A stretch of DNA of 64,000 bases, from assembly GCF_017573505.1 (NCBI RefSeq), contig NZ_JAGEOJ010000001.1, positions 62,001 through 126,000 of the forward strand. Direction: 5' to 3'. The notes beneath the pieces were generated by a model. It searched no databases. It saw nothing but the letters and a program-made list of their open reading frames with translations, and was not told the DNA's origin. This DNA is from Actinomadura barringtoniae (GTDB taxonomy: Bacteria; Actinomycetota; Actinomycetes; Streptosporangiales; Streptosporangiaceae). A program made the translations under genes and the position numbers. Positions 45,991 to 54,666 of this stretch are shown in pieces (position 1 is the first letter of the stretch; each line of letters opens with the position of its first letter).

Positions 45991-46085
45991 CGTGGCTCCT
46001 GTGCGCGGATCGTGCGGATGGTGCGGCGGAAAAGACTGCGGCCGCCGGGGCCGACTCGGCCCCGGCGGCCGCATTCTCTTCACGG

Positions 46086-46159
46086 TCGGGCTGGCGGGAT
46101 TTGAACCCACGACCCCCGGCACCCAAAGCCGGTGCGCTACCAAACTGCGCTACAGCCCG
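46086..46159 (-). tRNA. tRNA-Pro (anticodon TGG)
   Basis: A 74-base cloverleaf on the minus strand: acceptor CGGGCTG/CAGCCCG, D arm with AGCGCAGTTTGGTAGCGCA, anticodon stem CCGGC/GCCGG around loop TTTGGGT (TGG at positions 34-36, reading CCA), and T arm GTGGGTTCAAATCCCGC. CCA is not encoded. No integrase or attachment-site duplication is visible beside it. Confidence 0.97.
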
Positions 46160-46576
46160 TGATCTTCCGCGGACGCGCTGATCATGCACCCGAGGTGACC
46201 CGAGCAGTGTAGTGCCGATCAGGCCCTCCGCGCCCCTTCATATCGACGGTCAGGGGCCGGTGGCGCTCCGTGAGAACTCTTACCGTGTGCAGGCCGTCTG
46301 CAGCCCATCGATGATGATGGCACATCATGACAGATCGCCTGACATCGCGAATGGGCCTGGTCCGGGGCGCCCGGACTACGTACATTGGATTTCGGTGCAC
46401 CCCCGCCAAACCTTTAGCTGTCCCCTCCGCCCGGACTCATTGATGTCCAGGTCTCAGCTGAGGAAGGAATTTCTCTTGAGCAACCGGTATGGCACGAGTA
46501 ACACGAAGTTGGCTCCCCGGTGATTTATCCTGCTATGAGAAGCTCGGCGGCCTGTCCTGCCATGGAGGAACGAAGC
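46160..46576. other. Intergenic region after tRNA-Pro
   Basis: 417 bases with no supported gene. The A/T content is a little higher than that of its surroundings near 46.25-46.55 kb, where the promoters for the tRNA and the membrane protein must lie. A 103-codon open frame here has no family resemblance that I can see. Confidence 0.55.
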
Positions 46577-47290
46577 GTGACACGGGGTCTCACGATCGTT
46601 TCCTATGTATCAGACCTGCAAAGAACGCTGACCGGCCCGCAACGCCTCAAGAAGGATCTTCTTGCGGAGGCGCGCGGCAGCCTCGAGGACGCGGCCGAGG
46701 ACTACCACGAACAGGGCCACAGCCCGGCGGCCGCGGAGGAGCTCGCGGTCACCGACTTCGGCACGATCGCGCAGGTGGCACCCGGTTACCAGCGCGAACT
46801 GGCCATGGCACAGTCGGGCCGTACGGCCTGGTGGCTGCTGGTCTTCGTCGCCCTCCAGTTCATCCAGTCGAAGATCACCTGGAAGTCCACCGGCGCCTGG
46901 GACGGGCACCAGCCGAGCGACGGCTGGCTGCTGTTCAACCACGTGTGGGGCTGGGGTCAGATGATCATTCTGGCCGCCGCCGCGCTCACCGCCCTCAGCT
47001 TCCGCATCGGCGTGCGGTACATCGCCACGCCGTGGCGGCTCACCCCCTTTGTGGGCGCGGCCGCGCTGGTCATCCTGGGGGTCAAGCTGGTGGTGTCGGC
47101 CATCTTCCTCATCGCGACACCACATCTGGCGTCCGGCATCCTCGATCAGGCGCACTCGGGGCAGTACCTGCTGGTAGCACTCCCGTTCTTGCTGGTGCTC
47201 TGGATGCTCCCGAACGTCTATATCGGCCTTTCCGCGATCCGCTGCGTGACAAGCGCGAACAAGTGCGATTCGGAACTGGCCCCGATATAA
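46577..47290 (+). CDS. Permease-prefix (HAAS-type) membrane protein
   Basis: 237 residues from GTG 46577, with GGAGG eight bases upstream. The N-terminal 75 residues form the helical permease-prefix/HAAS-like domain (LVxARGSLEDAAEDYHEQGHSPAAAEELAVTDFGTIAQVAPGYQ pattern). About four transmembrane helices follow (residues 82-97, 128-150, 160-185, 200-222). Such proteins often partner PadR regulators, but no PadR gene is next to it. Function unknown. Confidence 0.75.
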   Translation: MTRGLTIVSYVSDLQRTLTGPQRLKKDLLAEARGSLEDAAEDYHEQGHSPAAAEELAVTDFGTIAQVAPGYQRELAMAQSGRTAWWLLVFVALQFIQSKITWKSTGAWDGHQPSDGWLLFNHVWGWGQMIILAAAALTALSFRIGVRYIATPWRLTPFVGAAALVILGVKLVVSAIFLIATPHLASGILDQAHSGQYLLVALPFLLVLWMLPNVYIGLSAIRCVTSANKCDSELAPI

Positions 47291-47661
47291 ACCCAGGACC
47301 GCTTAGTCCGTAATCGCATAACCCACAACCACATAGAGCGCAACCGCGTGACCGCAACCGGAAAGCCGCAATCACGTGACACGCCGCCGCTGACCGCGGC
47401 CGACGGCCACCGACCGCCACGGCCGACCGTGGCAGCCGAACGCCACGGCCAAACAAACGCCACGGCCGAACGCCGCAGCCGAACGCCGCGCCAAGGCCGA
47501 GCGCCACGGCCACGGCCACTGGCCTGGCCACAGGCACGGCCAAACGCCACCGGCCAGGGCCGGGACCAGGGCCACCGGCCAGGGCCACGGCCACGGCCAC
47601 GGCCACGGCCACGGCTTGACGCCACCGACAGCGACCTGTGCCGCCGCAAGCCAGCGGTGCG
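47291..47661. other. Repeat-rich intergenic region
   Basis: 371 bases between convergent genes, dominated by degenerate gccacggcc/cgaacgccacgg repeats (see 47380-47617). No gene is supported on either strand. Confidence 0.6.
47380..47617. repeat. GGCCAC hexamer and related degenerate repeats
   Basis: A mosaic of ccacggc units ends in five perfect ggccac hexamers at about 47584-47613. Slippage-type low-complexity DNA between convergent genes. Confidence 0.7.
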
Positions 47662-48327
47662 TCAGGACGCGTCGGGGCCCCAGGCGGCTCTGGCCATGTA
47701 GGTGAGGAAGTCCCGGGCGCTCCGGTCGATCTCACCCTGCGCGAACACCGCCTTGCCGAGGCGGTCCCGCGTGGCGGTGAACCACTCCTCCGGACGGTCC
47801 CCGAGCACCGAGCCCACCCGGCCGCCCGAGTCGATGACGCAGGTGAGGCCGGTCGGGCACGGGCCGACGAGGATCGCGCCGAACCGGTCCAGATGGGAGT
47901 CCCGTGGCAGGGCCTCCAAGCCGGCCCGCACCTCGGCGTTGGACGTCGCGAGCAGGATGAGCCAGGGCTCGCTCCCGTCGGCCTCGTCGGCGCGGCGGCG
48001 GGCGAGCTCGAGCCGTACGAGCTCCATCACCTTCGCGCTGGTCGGCAACGTCATCAGCTCGGGCTTGGCGGGCACGTGGTGGCGCACCACCTCGAGCCCG
48101 GTGATGAACGTGAAGTCCTCGTCGGAACCGGTCAGGATCACGTCGGGATTCGACCGCGTCGAGATCAGGCCGGACAACATGCCGTACATCGCGTATACGG
48201 CTCCGATACCGGTCAGGCCGAGCCCGCCCGCACGGCAGAAGTCGATGACCACCGGGTCATCGTGTACGGACGGCAGGACCAGATCGCCCTGCTCGTCGAG
48301 CTTGGGCAATGGTGTTTTCCCGATCAT
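47662..48327 (-). CDS. Hypothetical protein resembling the central domain of BTAD/LysM regulators
   Basis: 221 residues from the ATG at 48327; the frame extends further but the extra sequence looks non-coding. Segments such as FCRAGGLGLTGIGAVYAMYGMLSGLI, then LLATSNAEVRAGLEAL and GAILVGPCPTGLTCVIDSGGRV, recall from memory the middle part of large actinobacterial BTAD/LysM proteins (AGGLGLTGPGA and LGPWPxGxTCxVDxDG patterns). Here that domain stands alone with no HTH or LysM. There is no signal peptide. Role unknown. Confidence 0.55.
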   Translation of the reverse strand: MIGKTPLPKLDEQGDLVLPSVHDDPVVIDFCRAGGLGLTGIGAVYAMYGMLSGLISTRSNPDVILTGSDEDFTFITGLEVVRHHVPAKPELMTLPTSAKVMELVRLELARRRADEADGSEPWLILLATSNAEVRAGLEALPRDSHLDRFGAILVGPCPTGLTCVIDSGGRVGSVLGDRPEEWFTATRDRLGKAVFAQGEIDRSARDFLTYMARAAWGPDAS

Positions 48328-48583
48328 GCTGTGATCAAATCCTCGGATCCGGCGATCCCACCCTCCGGGTAGTCCACTGTAGTAACCGCCTGGCTGCGTG
48401 ACGTCATGGGGTGTACTCAACGCCCGGGCCGTGCGCCGCCGATGGCCGCCCACCGGACCGGCGAGCCGCCGGACCACCTGGTCACCGGCCTGACAGGTCG
48501 GTGTTCGGCGGTCGGCGGCCGGCGGTCAGCGGTGGCGGCCGGCGGGTCCCAGTCACGGCCGGCGGGCTCGGGCACGGCCCGCG

Positions 48584-50020
48584 CTAGTCGACGACCTCCA
48601 GCTGCGCCATCATCCCCATCGACGAGTGGTCGAGCAGGTGGCAGTGGAACAGGTAGCGGCCCGTGTAGTCCTGGTACCGCACCTTGATGCGCACCTGCCC
48701 GCCGACGGGCACCGCCACGGTGTCCTTCCAGCCCGTCTCGTGGCCCTCGACCGGCTGGCCGTTGCGGTCCAGGACCTGGAAGTGCACGCCGTGCAGGTGG
48801 ATGTTGTGGGGTACGGACGGCTGGGTGTCGGGGTTCGACACGGTCCAGATCTCGGTGTCGCCGCGCTTCACGGTCTCGTCCACCCGGTCCATGTCGAACG
48901 ACTTCCCGTTGATCACGAAGCCGCCGGTGGTCCGGTCGAGCTTGAAGACGATGTCCCGGTTCACGTCCGCGGCCCCGAGCCTGCGCATCGGGCGCAGCCG
49001 CGTCGGCACCCGGCTGACGTCGCGTACCGCCGAGCCGGTGACGTCGAAGCGCATGACGGGGGTGGTGGTGTTGTGGTCGAAGGTGTTCAGGACGATCTGG
49101 GTCCCGTCGGCGTAGCGCGAGAAGTCCACGACGACGTCGACGCGTTCGCCCGGCGTGAAGGTGATGCTGGTCGCCGGGATCGGCGCGGCCAGCAGCCCGC
49201 CGTCGCTGCCGATCTGGACCAGCGGGCTGCCGTCGCTCAGGCTGAGCGTGTAGTAGCGCTCGTTGGACCCGTTCAGCAGGCGGAACCGGTACTTGCGGGG
49301 AGCGACCTTGAAGTAGGGCTGCGGCTTGCCGTTGACCAGGAGCGTGGTGCGGTAACGGAAGTCGTCCATCTCGAAGACGATCTGGCCGTTGTCGTCGAAC
49401 CGCGAGTCGCGCAGCATCAGCGGAACGTCGTACTGGCCCGTCGGGAGCCCGAGTGACGCTTCGGCCGGATCCTCGATGATGTAGAAGCCGGCGAGGCCGC
49501 GGAAGACCATCTCGGCTTCCATCATGTGCGTGTGGTCGTGGTACCACAGCGTCGTCGCGGGCTGCTTGTTCTCGTACTTGTAGTCGATGGTCTCGCCCGG
49601 CTCGATCGGGTCCTTCGGGTGACCGTCGTACTCGGGTGCGGTGTGGCCGCCGTGCAGGTGAACGACGGTCTCGTGCGCCATCTCGTTCTTGTGCTTGACG
49701 ATCGCCCGGCGGCCCGCGCGCGCCTTGATCGTCGGCCCGGGGAACAGCCCCTCGTACCCCATGATCGTGGTCTTCAGCCCGGGCAGGACCTCGACCTGGG
49801 CCTCGCGGATCGACACCTCGTAGTAGTCGGTGGTGAGCGAGCGGTGCGTCGGCTCCAGCACCTTGGGGATGGTCAGCGGGACCGAGAACGGCGGCGGTAC
49901 GGCCGCGGCCGCCCTCGCCGCCCGGGGGGCGAAGCCGTTGCGGCTCAGCCCGGTGCCCGGAACGACCAGCACCGCCCCGCTGAGCGTGGCGAGCTTCAGT
50001 ACTTCTCTCCGGCTGGGCAT
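48584..50020 (-). CDS. Multicopper oxidase (CotA/bilirubin oxidase-like), Tat-exported
   Basis: 478 residues from the ATG at 50020 with AGGAG five bases upstream. The N-terminus has a twin-arginine signal (RREVLKLATLSGAVLVV). All four copper motifs are present: HLHGGH, WYHDH, NIHLHGVHF and HCHLLDHSSMGMM, the last giving a Met axial ligand at the type 1 site. Such enzymes oxidise phenols, bilirubin or metal ions with O2; laccase-like coupling of aromatic polyketides is also known. It is divergent from a polyketide-tailoring operon across a 313-base gap, which makes a biosynthetic role possible. Confidence 0.93.
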   Translation of the reverse strand: MPSRREVLKLATLSGAVLVVPGTGLSRNGFAPRAARAAAAVPPPFSVPLTIPKVLEPTHRSLTTDYYEVSIREAQVEVLPGLKTTIMGYEGLFPGPTIKARAGRRAIVKHKNEMAHETVVHLHGGHTAPEYDGHPKDPIEPGETIDYKYENKQPATTLWYHDHTHMMEAEMVFRGLAGFYIIEDPAEASLGLPTGQYDVPLMLRDSRFDDNGQIVFEMDDFRYRTTLLVNGKPQPYFKVAPRKYRFRLLNGSNERYYTLSLSDGSPLVQIGSDGGLLAAPIPATSITFTPGERVDVVVDFSRYADGTQIVLNTFDHNTTTPVMRFDVTGSAVRDVSRVPTRLRPMRRLGAADVNRDIVFKLDRTTGGFVINGKSFDMDRVDETVKRGDTEIWTVSNPDTQPSVPHNIHLHGVHFQVLDRNGQPVEGHETGWKDTVAVPVGGQVRIKVRYQDYTGRYLFHCHLLDHSSMGMMAQLEVVD

Positions 50021-50333
50021 CGAATCTCCTCGGGGGTCGGGATCCAGTCCCACAACCGTTGTGCCTGGCGCTCGAACGGCGATCCACGCTCCGCAGACAC
50101 GGGACTGCGAATCGGGGTCGCCGCAGGTGAAGACGGACGGGAGATGCGGTGCGCGAGCGAGGCGATACGACGGGGACTGTTGCTTGACGCACCCTGGACC
50201 GCCCGACTCGATCGGTCGTCGAGACCGGCTTGAGCGCGGCTTGTCACCGTCCTTCACGTAGGGCGCTCGCGACGTCGCCGCCGGCACTCCGGGCGCCGCC
50301 CCGAACGACGTCCGGCTCCGTGGATGGTGAGAC
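50021..50333. other. Divergent promoter region, oxidase and tailoring operon
   Basis: 313 bases without a supported gene. It contains the palindrome at 50051-50063 near the oxidase start; the rest holds no clear motif. Confidence 0.55.
50051..50063. promoter_or_regulatory. Palindrome CACAAC-c-GTTGTG upstream of the oxidase
   Basis: Six-base perfect arms around one base, 31 bases upstream of the oxidase ATG. A plausible operator at the promoter or leader; no regulator gene lies adjacent. Confidence 0.4.
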
Positions 50334-50801
50334 ATGATCAGATTTCTCGTCGCGCTCGCGCTGCTCGGGACAGGGCTCTCGGCCGGGGGGCTGTCCATCG
50401 CCTCGCTCGGCGGCGCGCCCCTGCTCCTGGCGCTTCCCGTCGACAGGTACGTGCCCGTGCACAAGTTCCTCGTGACGAGGTTCGACCCGTTCATGCCCAT
50501 CTGCCTCCTCACGGGACTGGTGACCGATCTCCTCCTGACGTTCTTCGGCGACGCGGGCGATGCCCGCGGCCTGTTCGCCGGCGCGGCGGCCGCCTGCTTC
50601 GCGGTCATGGTCGTCTCGCTGACCAAGAACGTGCCGATCAACAAGTGGGTGGAGAAGCTGAACCCCGACGAACTCCCGGCGGACTGGGACTCGGTGGATC
50701 CGCGGGAGCGGTGGCGGAACTGGAACGTCGTCCGCACCGGGTTCGCGGTGCTGGCGCTCGTGCTGAACGTCATCGCGGTCGCCATCCTCATCGGGCCCTG
50801 A
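50334..50801 (+). CDS. DUF1772/anthrone oxygenase-like membrane protein
   Basis: 155 residues, four predicted transmembrane helices (about 3-25, 55-75, 80-100 and 135-153). The hallmark NVPINKWVEKLNP with a later W-RWRNWNVVRT segment matches the DUF1772 family, which contains cofactor-free anthrone oxygenases of aromatic polyketide pathways. It is the first gene of a tight three-gene operon with an ABM monooxygenase and an O-methyltransferase, which supports oxidation of an aromatic intermediate. Exact substrate unknown. Confidence 0.78.
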   Translation: MIRFLVALALLGTGLSAGGLSIASLGGAPLLLALPVDRYVPVHKFLVTRFDPFMPICLLTGLVTDLLLTFFGDAGDARGLFAGAAAACFAVMVVSLTKNVPINKWVEKLNPDELPADWDSVDPRERWRNWNVVRTGFAVLALVLNVIAVAILIGP

Positions 50802-50805
50802 AGCC

Positions 50806-51144
50806 ATGGGCAGCGCCACCGACGCATCGCCGCTCTATGTGTTCGTTCACCATCGCGTCGCGCCGGAGCAGGCGGACCTGCTGCGCGGCGCCTACGAGAA
50901 GGCCGCCGAACGGCTCGCCGGTACGGCGGGCCTGCTCGGCACCGAGCTGCTGGTCTCCCCGGACGACCGGTCCCGGTACGTCCTGCTCATGCACTGGGAC
51001 GGCAGGCGCCCGTTCCGGGAGTGGGCCAAGCGGGAGCGCGAGCTGGGCTATCCCTCCGCCATGCGCAAGTTCCAGGACCGGGAACGGCCCGGCGGGCATT
51101 TCGACGTCTTCAACGACCTGACACGAGTGAGGGACCTTGACTGA
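50806..51144 (+). CDS. ABM-type (antibiotic biosynthesis) monooxygenase
   Basis: 112 residues, a single dimeric ferredoxin-like ABM domain (VFVHHRVAPEQADLLRGAYEKAAERL, then SRYVLLMHWDGRRPFREWAKRERE). Cofactor-free members oxidise anthrones to quinones. It starts four bases after the DUF1772 stop and its end overlaps the next start, so these are one transcript. Confidence 0.8.
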   Translation: MGSATDASPLYVFVHHRVAPEQADLLRGAYEKAAERLAGTAGLLGTELLVSPDDRSRYVLLMHWDGRRPFREWAKRERELGYPSAMRKFQDRERPGGHFDVFNDLTRVRDLD

Positions 51145-52141
51145 GCACAGCACGGCCGGGATCGCGGAACTGCGGATGCTCGGCGACATCATGACCCCGA
51201 TGACCCTGCGGGTGGCCGCGACGCTACGCATCGCCGACCTCCTGGCCGCGGGCGAGCTGCCCGTGGACGAGCTCGCGGGCAAGGCCGGCGCCGACGCGGG
51301 CGCGCTCGAACGTCTGCTGCGCTATCTGGTCGCGCGCGGGATCTTCACCGAGCCGCGCCCGCGCGTGTTCGGCCTGTCCCCCGCCGCCGCGCTGCTCGCC
51401 GACGATCACCCGTCCGGGTCGCGGCGGTGGCTCGACCTTGAGGGGTTCGGCGGGCGCAGCGACCTCGCGCTCTTCGGGCTGCTGGACACGGTCCGCGCGG
51501 GCCATCCCGAGGAGAAGAGCCACAAGCCGGATCTCGACGAGAGCGTCGCGGCCTCCTACGACCTGGTCATGGAGGACCAGATCCGCAGCCGCGCACCCAA
51601 GATCGCGGCGGCGCGCGACTGGGGAACGAGCGGGCACATCGTCGACCTGGGCGGCGGCACCGGCGTGCTGCTGACCACGCTCCTGCGCACGAGCCCGGGG
51701 CTGCGCGGCACGCTCGTGGAGTTCCCCACGACCGCGCGGCGGGCCGGGCGGGTCGTCGAGGAGGCGGGCGTGGCCGAGCGGTGCGACATCGTGCCCGGCG
51801 ACCTGCTCCAGGTGCCTCTGCCCGCCGCGGACACCTACGTCATGAAGGGCGTGCTGCACGGCTTCGACGACGACAACGTGGTGCGCGCCTTCGAGCGCTG
51901 CGCGGCCGCCGGCAACGAGGGCTTCCGCGTGGCCGTCATCGAACGCGTCGGGGCGCGGTCCGACGAGTTGGAGATGTTCACGGCGATGGACCTGCGCATG
52001 CTGATCCTCGGCGAGGGCCGCGAGCGCACGCTCGAGTCGTACGCCGAGCTCGCGGCCAAGGCCGGGCTCGTGCTCGACGAGGTCCATCCGCCCTGCCCCG
52101 ATCGCAGCATCCTGGTGTTCATGACCGAGACCGCGTCCTGA
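51137..52141 (+). CDS. SAM-dependent O-methyltransferase (acetylserotonin/DmpM type)
   Basis: 334 residues from TTG 51137, which overlaps the ABM gene and follows GAGGGACC. N-terminal dimerisation/winged-helix region (about 5-95, TPMTLRVAATLRIADLLAAGELPVDELA) and a C-terminal methyltransferase fold with SAM motif HIVDLGGGTGVLL near residue 170, then GDLLQVPLPAADTYVMKGVLHGFDDD. This family methylates phenolic polyketides and other hydroxyls. Last gene of the operon; a terminator hairpin follows immediately. Confidence 0.9.
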   Translation: MTEHSTAGIAELRMLGDIMTPMTLRVAATLRIADLLAAGELPVDELAGKAGADAGALERLLRYLVARGIFTEPRPRVFGLSPAAALLADDHPSGSRRWLDLEGFGGRSDLALFGLLDTVRAGHPEEKSHKPDLDESVAASYDLVMEDQIRSRAPKIAAARDWGTSGHIVDLGGGTGVLLTTLLRTSPGLRGTLVEFPTTARRAGRVVEEAGVAERCDIVPGDLLQVPLPAADTYVMKGVLHGFDDDNVVRAFERCAAAGNEGFRVAVIERVGARSDELEMFTAMDLRMLILGEGRERTLESYAELAAKAGLVLDEVHPPCPDRSILVFMTETAS

Positions 52142-52142
52142 C

Positions 52143-52175
52143 CACCGGCGGGCCCGGAACCGCAGCCCGCCGGTG
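52143..52175. terminator. Terminator of the tailoring operon
   Basis: CACCGGCGGGC (52143-52153) pairs perfectly with GCCCGCCGGTG (52165-52175) around an 11-base loop, directly after the methyltransferase stop. It bounds the 50334-52141 operon. Confidence 0.8.
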
Positions 52176-52200
52176 ACCCGTCGCGTGATAACTTGGCTGC

Positions 52201-52210
52201 CTACATGTAG
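52201..52210. promoter_or_regulatory. Palindrome CTACATGTAG upstream of the MMPL gene
   Basis: A 10-base perfect palindrome in an A/T-rich stretch (52185-52240) that is the likely promoter of the MMPL transporter. Possible operator. Confidence 0.35.
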
Positions 52211-52333
52211 ACAAGAAACCATATAGACACCATACGCAAACTCGATGCTGGACCGCGATCCCGCTTCGCGGTCGGGGTCAAGCGGTCGGGCTCACGCGGT
52301 TGGCGTCACGCGGTTGGGATCAAGGAGCCGACC

Positions 52334-54493
52334 ATGTTCAGAGCGCTGGGTCGCGCGGTCGTCCGGCATCCGTGGTGGACCATCGGCCTGTGGCTGGTGG
52401 CGGCGGTGGCCATCATGGCCTTCGCCCCGAGCTTGAAGGGAACGTCGGACAACAGCGCGTTCCTGCCGTCGAAGTACGAGTCGGCGCAGGTCTCGGACCT
52501 GCTGTCCACGGCGTTCTCCGGCAACCAGAAGACACAGCCCGCCGCGGTCGTCGTGCAGCGGGGCGACAACGCCCCGCTGACCGCCGCCGACCAGGCGCGC
52601 GTCGGCGCCCTGGCCAAGGCGATCGAGGCGCGGCACTTCCCCAACGTCACGCAGGTCTACACCGGCCCGAAGCTGGCGGCGCCGGACCACTCGATCCAGA
52701 TGGTCTCCGTCGCCCTGCCGAGCTCGTCGGGCAAGGGCACGGTGGAGACGCAGAACGAGGACACCGTCAAGAAGCTGCGCACGGCAGTGGGCGACCAGCT
52801 GCGCGGCAGCGGCCTCACCTACGGCGTGACCGGCCAGGTCGCCACGCAGGTGGACAACCAGGAGTCCAGCAAGAGCTCGTTCGCGCTGGTCGGGCTCGCC
52901 ACGGTCGTGCTGATCCTGGTGCTCGTCCTGGTGATCTTCCGCAGCCCGCTCCTCGCGCTGATGCCGCTGATCGTGATCGGCATCGTGGTCGTCATCTCCT
53001 CGCGCCTCACCGCCATCGTGGGGAACGTCTTCGACCTGCAGTTCGACTCCAGTTACCAGCAGATCGTCCTGGTCGTGCTGTACGGGATCGGGACGGACTA
53101 CATGCTGTTCCTGGTCTTCCGCTACCGGGAACGGCTGCGGGCCGGGGACGACAAGCGGACGGCGATGATCACGACCGTGGAACGGGTGGGCGAGGCGATC
53201 GCCTCCGCCGCCGGGGTCGTGGTCGTCGCGTTCCTGGTCCTGCTGCTGGCCCGGTTCAAGGCGTTCGGGGCGCTCGGCCCGAACCTCGCCATCGCGGTCG
53301 CCTGCATGTTCGTCACCTCGATGACCCTGCTCCCGGCGCTGGTGTCGGTCCTCGGGCGCGGGGCGTTCTGGCCGTCGCGGTCCTGGCGGAAGCAGCCGAA
53401 GCCCGGCATGTGGGCGCGCGCCGGCCGCCTGGTCTCCCACCGCTCCCTGGTCGCGGCGGTGGCCTCGGGCGTCGTGCTGATCGCGCTCGCCCTGCTGTCC
53501 TTCGGGTTCAAGGCCGACTACGACTTCAACGCCGGCTACCCGCAGGACACCGAGTCGGCCAAGGCCATGAAGCAGCTGGAGAAGGTGTTCCCCCGGGGTG
53601 AGCTGTCGCCCACGATCGTGCTGCTGAAGAGCCCGACCCCGGTCACCCAGCAGGAGGCCGGCGCGTTCGCCGCCAAGCTGCGGACCGGGCCGGGCGTCGG
53701 CGGCGCGCAGCCCACCGGGTGGAGCACCGACCAGAAGATCGTCAGGATCGACATGAGCCTGACCGAGAGCCCCGCCTCCGACACGGCGATCAAGCTGGTC
53801 AAGGGCCCGCTGCGCGACTACGTGCACGACGCCGCCCCGCCCGGCGCCCAGGCGATCACCGGCGGCGAGACGGCGATCTACGCCGACATCAACGTCGTCA
53901 ACGACCGCGACCTGAAGGTGATCGTGCCGGTGGCCGTGGTGCTCATCGGGCTGATCCTCGCGCTCCTGCTGCGCTCGCTGGTCGCGCCGATCTACCTGGC
54001 CATCACGGTGCTGCTCGGCTTCACCGCGACGCTCGGGGCCTCGGTACTGGTCTTCCAGGATCTCGGCGGCAAGTCGGGGCTGATGTTCAACATCCCGATC
54101 GTGCTGTACCTGTTCGTGCTGGCGATCGGCACCGACTACAACATCCTGGTCGTCGCCCGGCTCCGCGAGGAGTACCGCGAGGGCCTGGAGACCAGGGAGG
54201 CGGCCCGTTCGGCGACCGAGCACGCCGGTCCGGCGGTCGGCGCGGCCGGCCTCATCCTGGCCGGTACGTTCGCCGCCCTGGTCATGTCCCCGATCGCGAT
54301 GTTCGCGGAGATCGGGTTCGGGGTGGCGATCGGCATCGTGCTGTCGGCGTTCGTCGTCTCGACCGTCCTGGTCCCCTCGCTCACCGCCCTCATCGGCAAG
54401 AAGGCCTGGTGGCCCGGCGGCCGCCGGGCCGTCGCACCCTCCCCCGGCCCCGAGCAGGTCGCCGAGGAGACCGTCGAGCAGTCGGCGGGCTGA
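52334..54493 (+). CDS. MMPL-family (RND superfamily) transporter
   Basis: 719 residues from the ATG at 52334 with AAGGAG seven bases upstream. Two repeated halves, each with a large external domain and a five- or six-helix block; conserved cytoplasmic-edge motifs are GIGTDYMLFLVFRYRER and AIGTDYNILVVARLREE, with the Asp-Tyr pairs needed for proton coupling. Mycobacterial homologues export polyketide lipids; in actinomycete clusters MMPL pumps often export the product. It lies between the tailoring operon and the PKS region and ends at a strong terminator. Confidence 0.93.
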   Translation: MFRALGRAVVRHPWWTIGLWLVAAVAIMAFAPSLKGTSDNSAFLPSKYESAQVSDLLSTAFSGNQKTQPAAVVVQRGDNAPLTAADQARVGALAKAIEARHFPNVTQVYTGPKLAAPDHSIQMVSVALPSSSGKGTVETQNEDTVKKLRTAVGDQLRGSGLTYGVTGQVATQVDNQESSKSSFALVGLATVVLILVLVLVIFRSPLLALMPLIVIGIVVVISSRLTAIVGNVFDLQFDSSYQQIVLVVLYGIGTDYMLFLVFRYRERLRAGDDKRTAMITTVERVGEAIASAAGVVVVAFLVLLLARFKAFGALGPNLAIAVACMFVTSMTLLPALVSVLGRGAFWPSRSWRKQPKPGMWARAGRLVSHRSLVAAVASGVVLIALALLSFGFKADYDFNAGYPQDTESAKAMKQLEKVFPRGELSPTIVLLKSPTPVTQQEAGAFAAKLRTGPGVGGAQPTGWSTDQKIVRIDMSLTESPASDTAIKLVKGPLRDYVHDAAPPGAQAITGGETAIYADINVVNDRDLKVIVPVAVVLIGLILALLLRSLVAPIYLAITVLLGFTATLGASVLVFQDLGGKSGLMFNIPIVLYLFVLAIGTDYNILVVARLREEYREGLETREAARSATEHAGPAVGAAGLILAGTFAALVMSPIAMFAEIGFGVAIGIVLSAFVVSTVLVPSLTALIGKKAWWPGGRRAVAPSPGPEQVAEETVEQSAG

Positions 54494-54530
54494 TCCACCG
54501 ATCCCTGATCCCCAACAGACCCCGCACCCG

Positions 54531-54582
54531 CACCCCGCCAAGACCCGGGCTGACCCCGTACAGCCCGTGCCTTGGCGGGGTG
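54531..54582. terminator. Two-tier terminator hairpin after the MMPL gene
   Basis: CACCCCGCCAAG (54531-54542) pairs with CTTGGCGGGGTG (54571-54582); an inner GGGCTG/CAGCCC stem nests inside. tcttct follows. Clear plus-strand terminator. Confidence 0.85.
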
Positions 54583-54610
54583 TCTTCTCACCGGTGAACG
54601 TCCGTAAAAG

Positions 54611-54644
54611 GCGACAGCGCCGGCCACTCGGCCGGCGCTGTCGC
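54611..54644. terminator. Terminator hairpin after the BCCP gene
   Basis: GCGACAGCGCCGGCC (54611-54625) and its exact complement (54630-54644) with loop actc. On the minus strand CTTTTA follows, so it terminates the accB-like transcript. Confidence 0.87.
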
Positions 54645-54666
54645 AGGTGCGGGGGGCGGTCGGGAC

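Noticed and set aside
44941..46143. A 400-residue aldo/keto reductase with an N-terminal extension
   Set aside because: The extension is translated tRNA-Pro sequence; TTG 45990 with AGGAG is the sensible start.
46086..46159. tRNA-Pro as an integration site for a mobile element
   Set aside because: No integrase, no repeated tRNA 3' end and no change in composition is visible nearby.
46212..46523. Possible PadR remnant before the permease-prefix gene
   Set aside because: A short MSRSQLRKE stretch is suggestive, but no winged helix follows.
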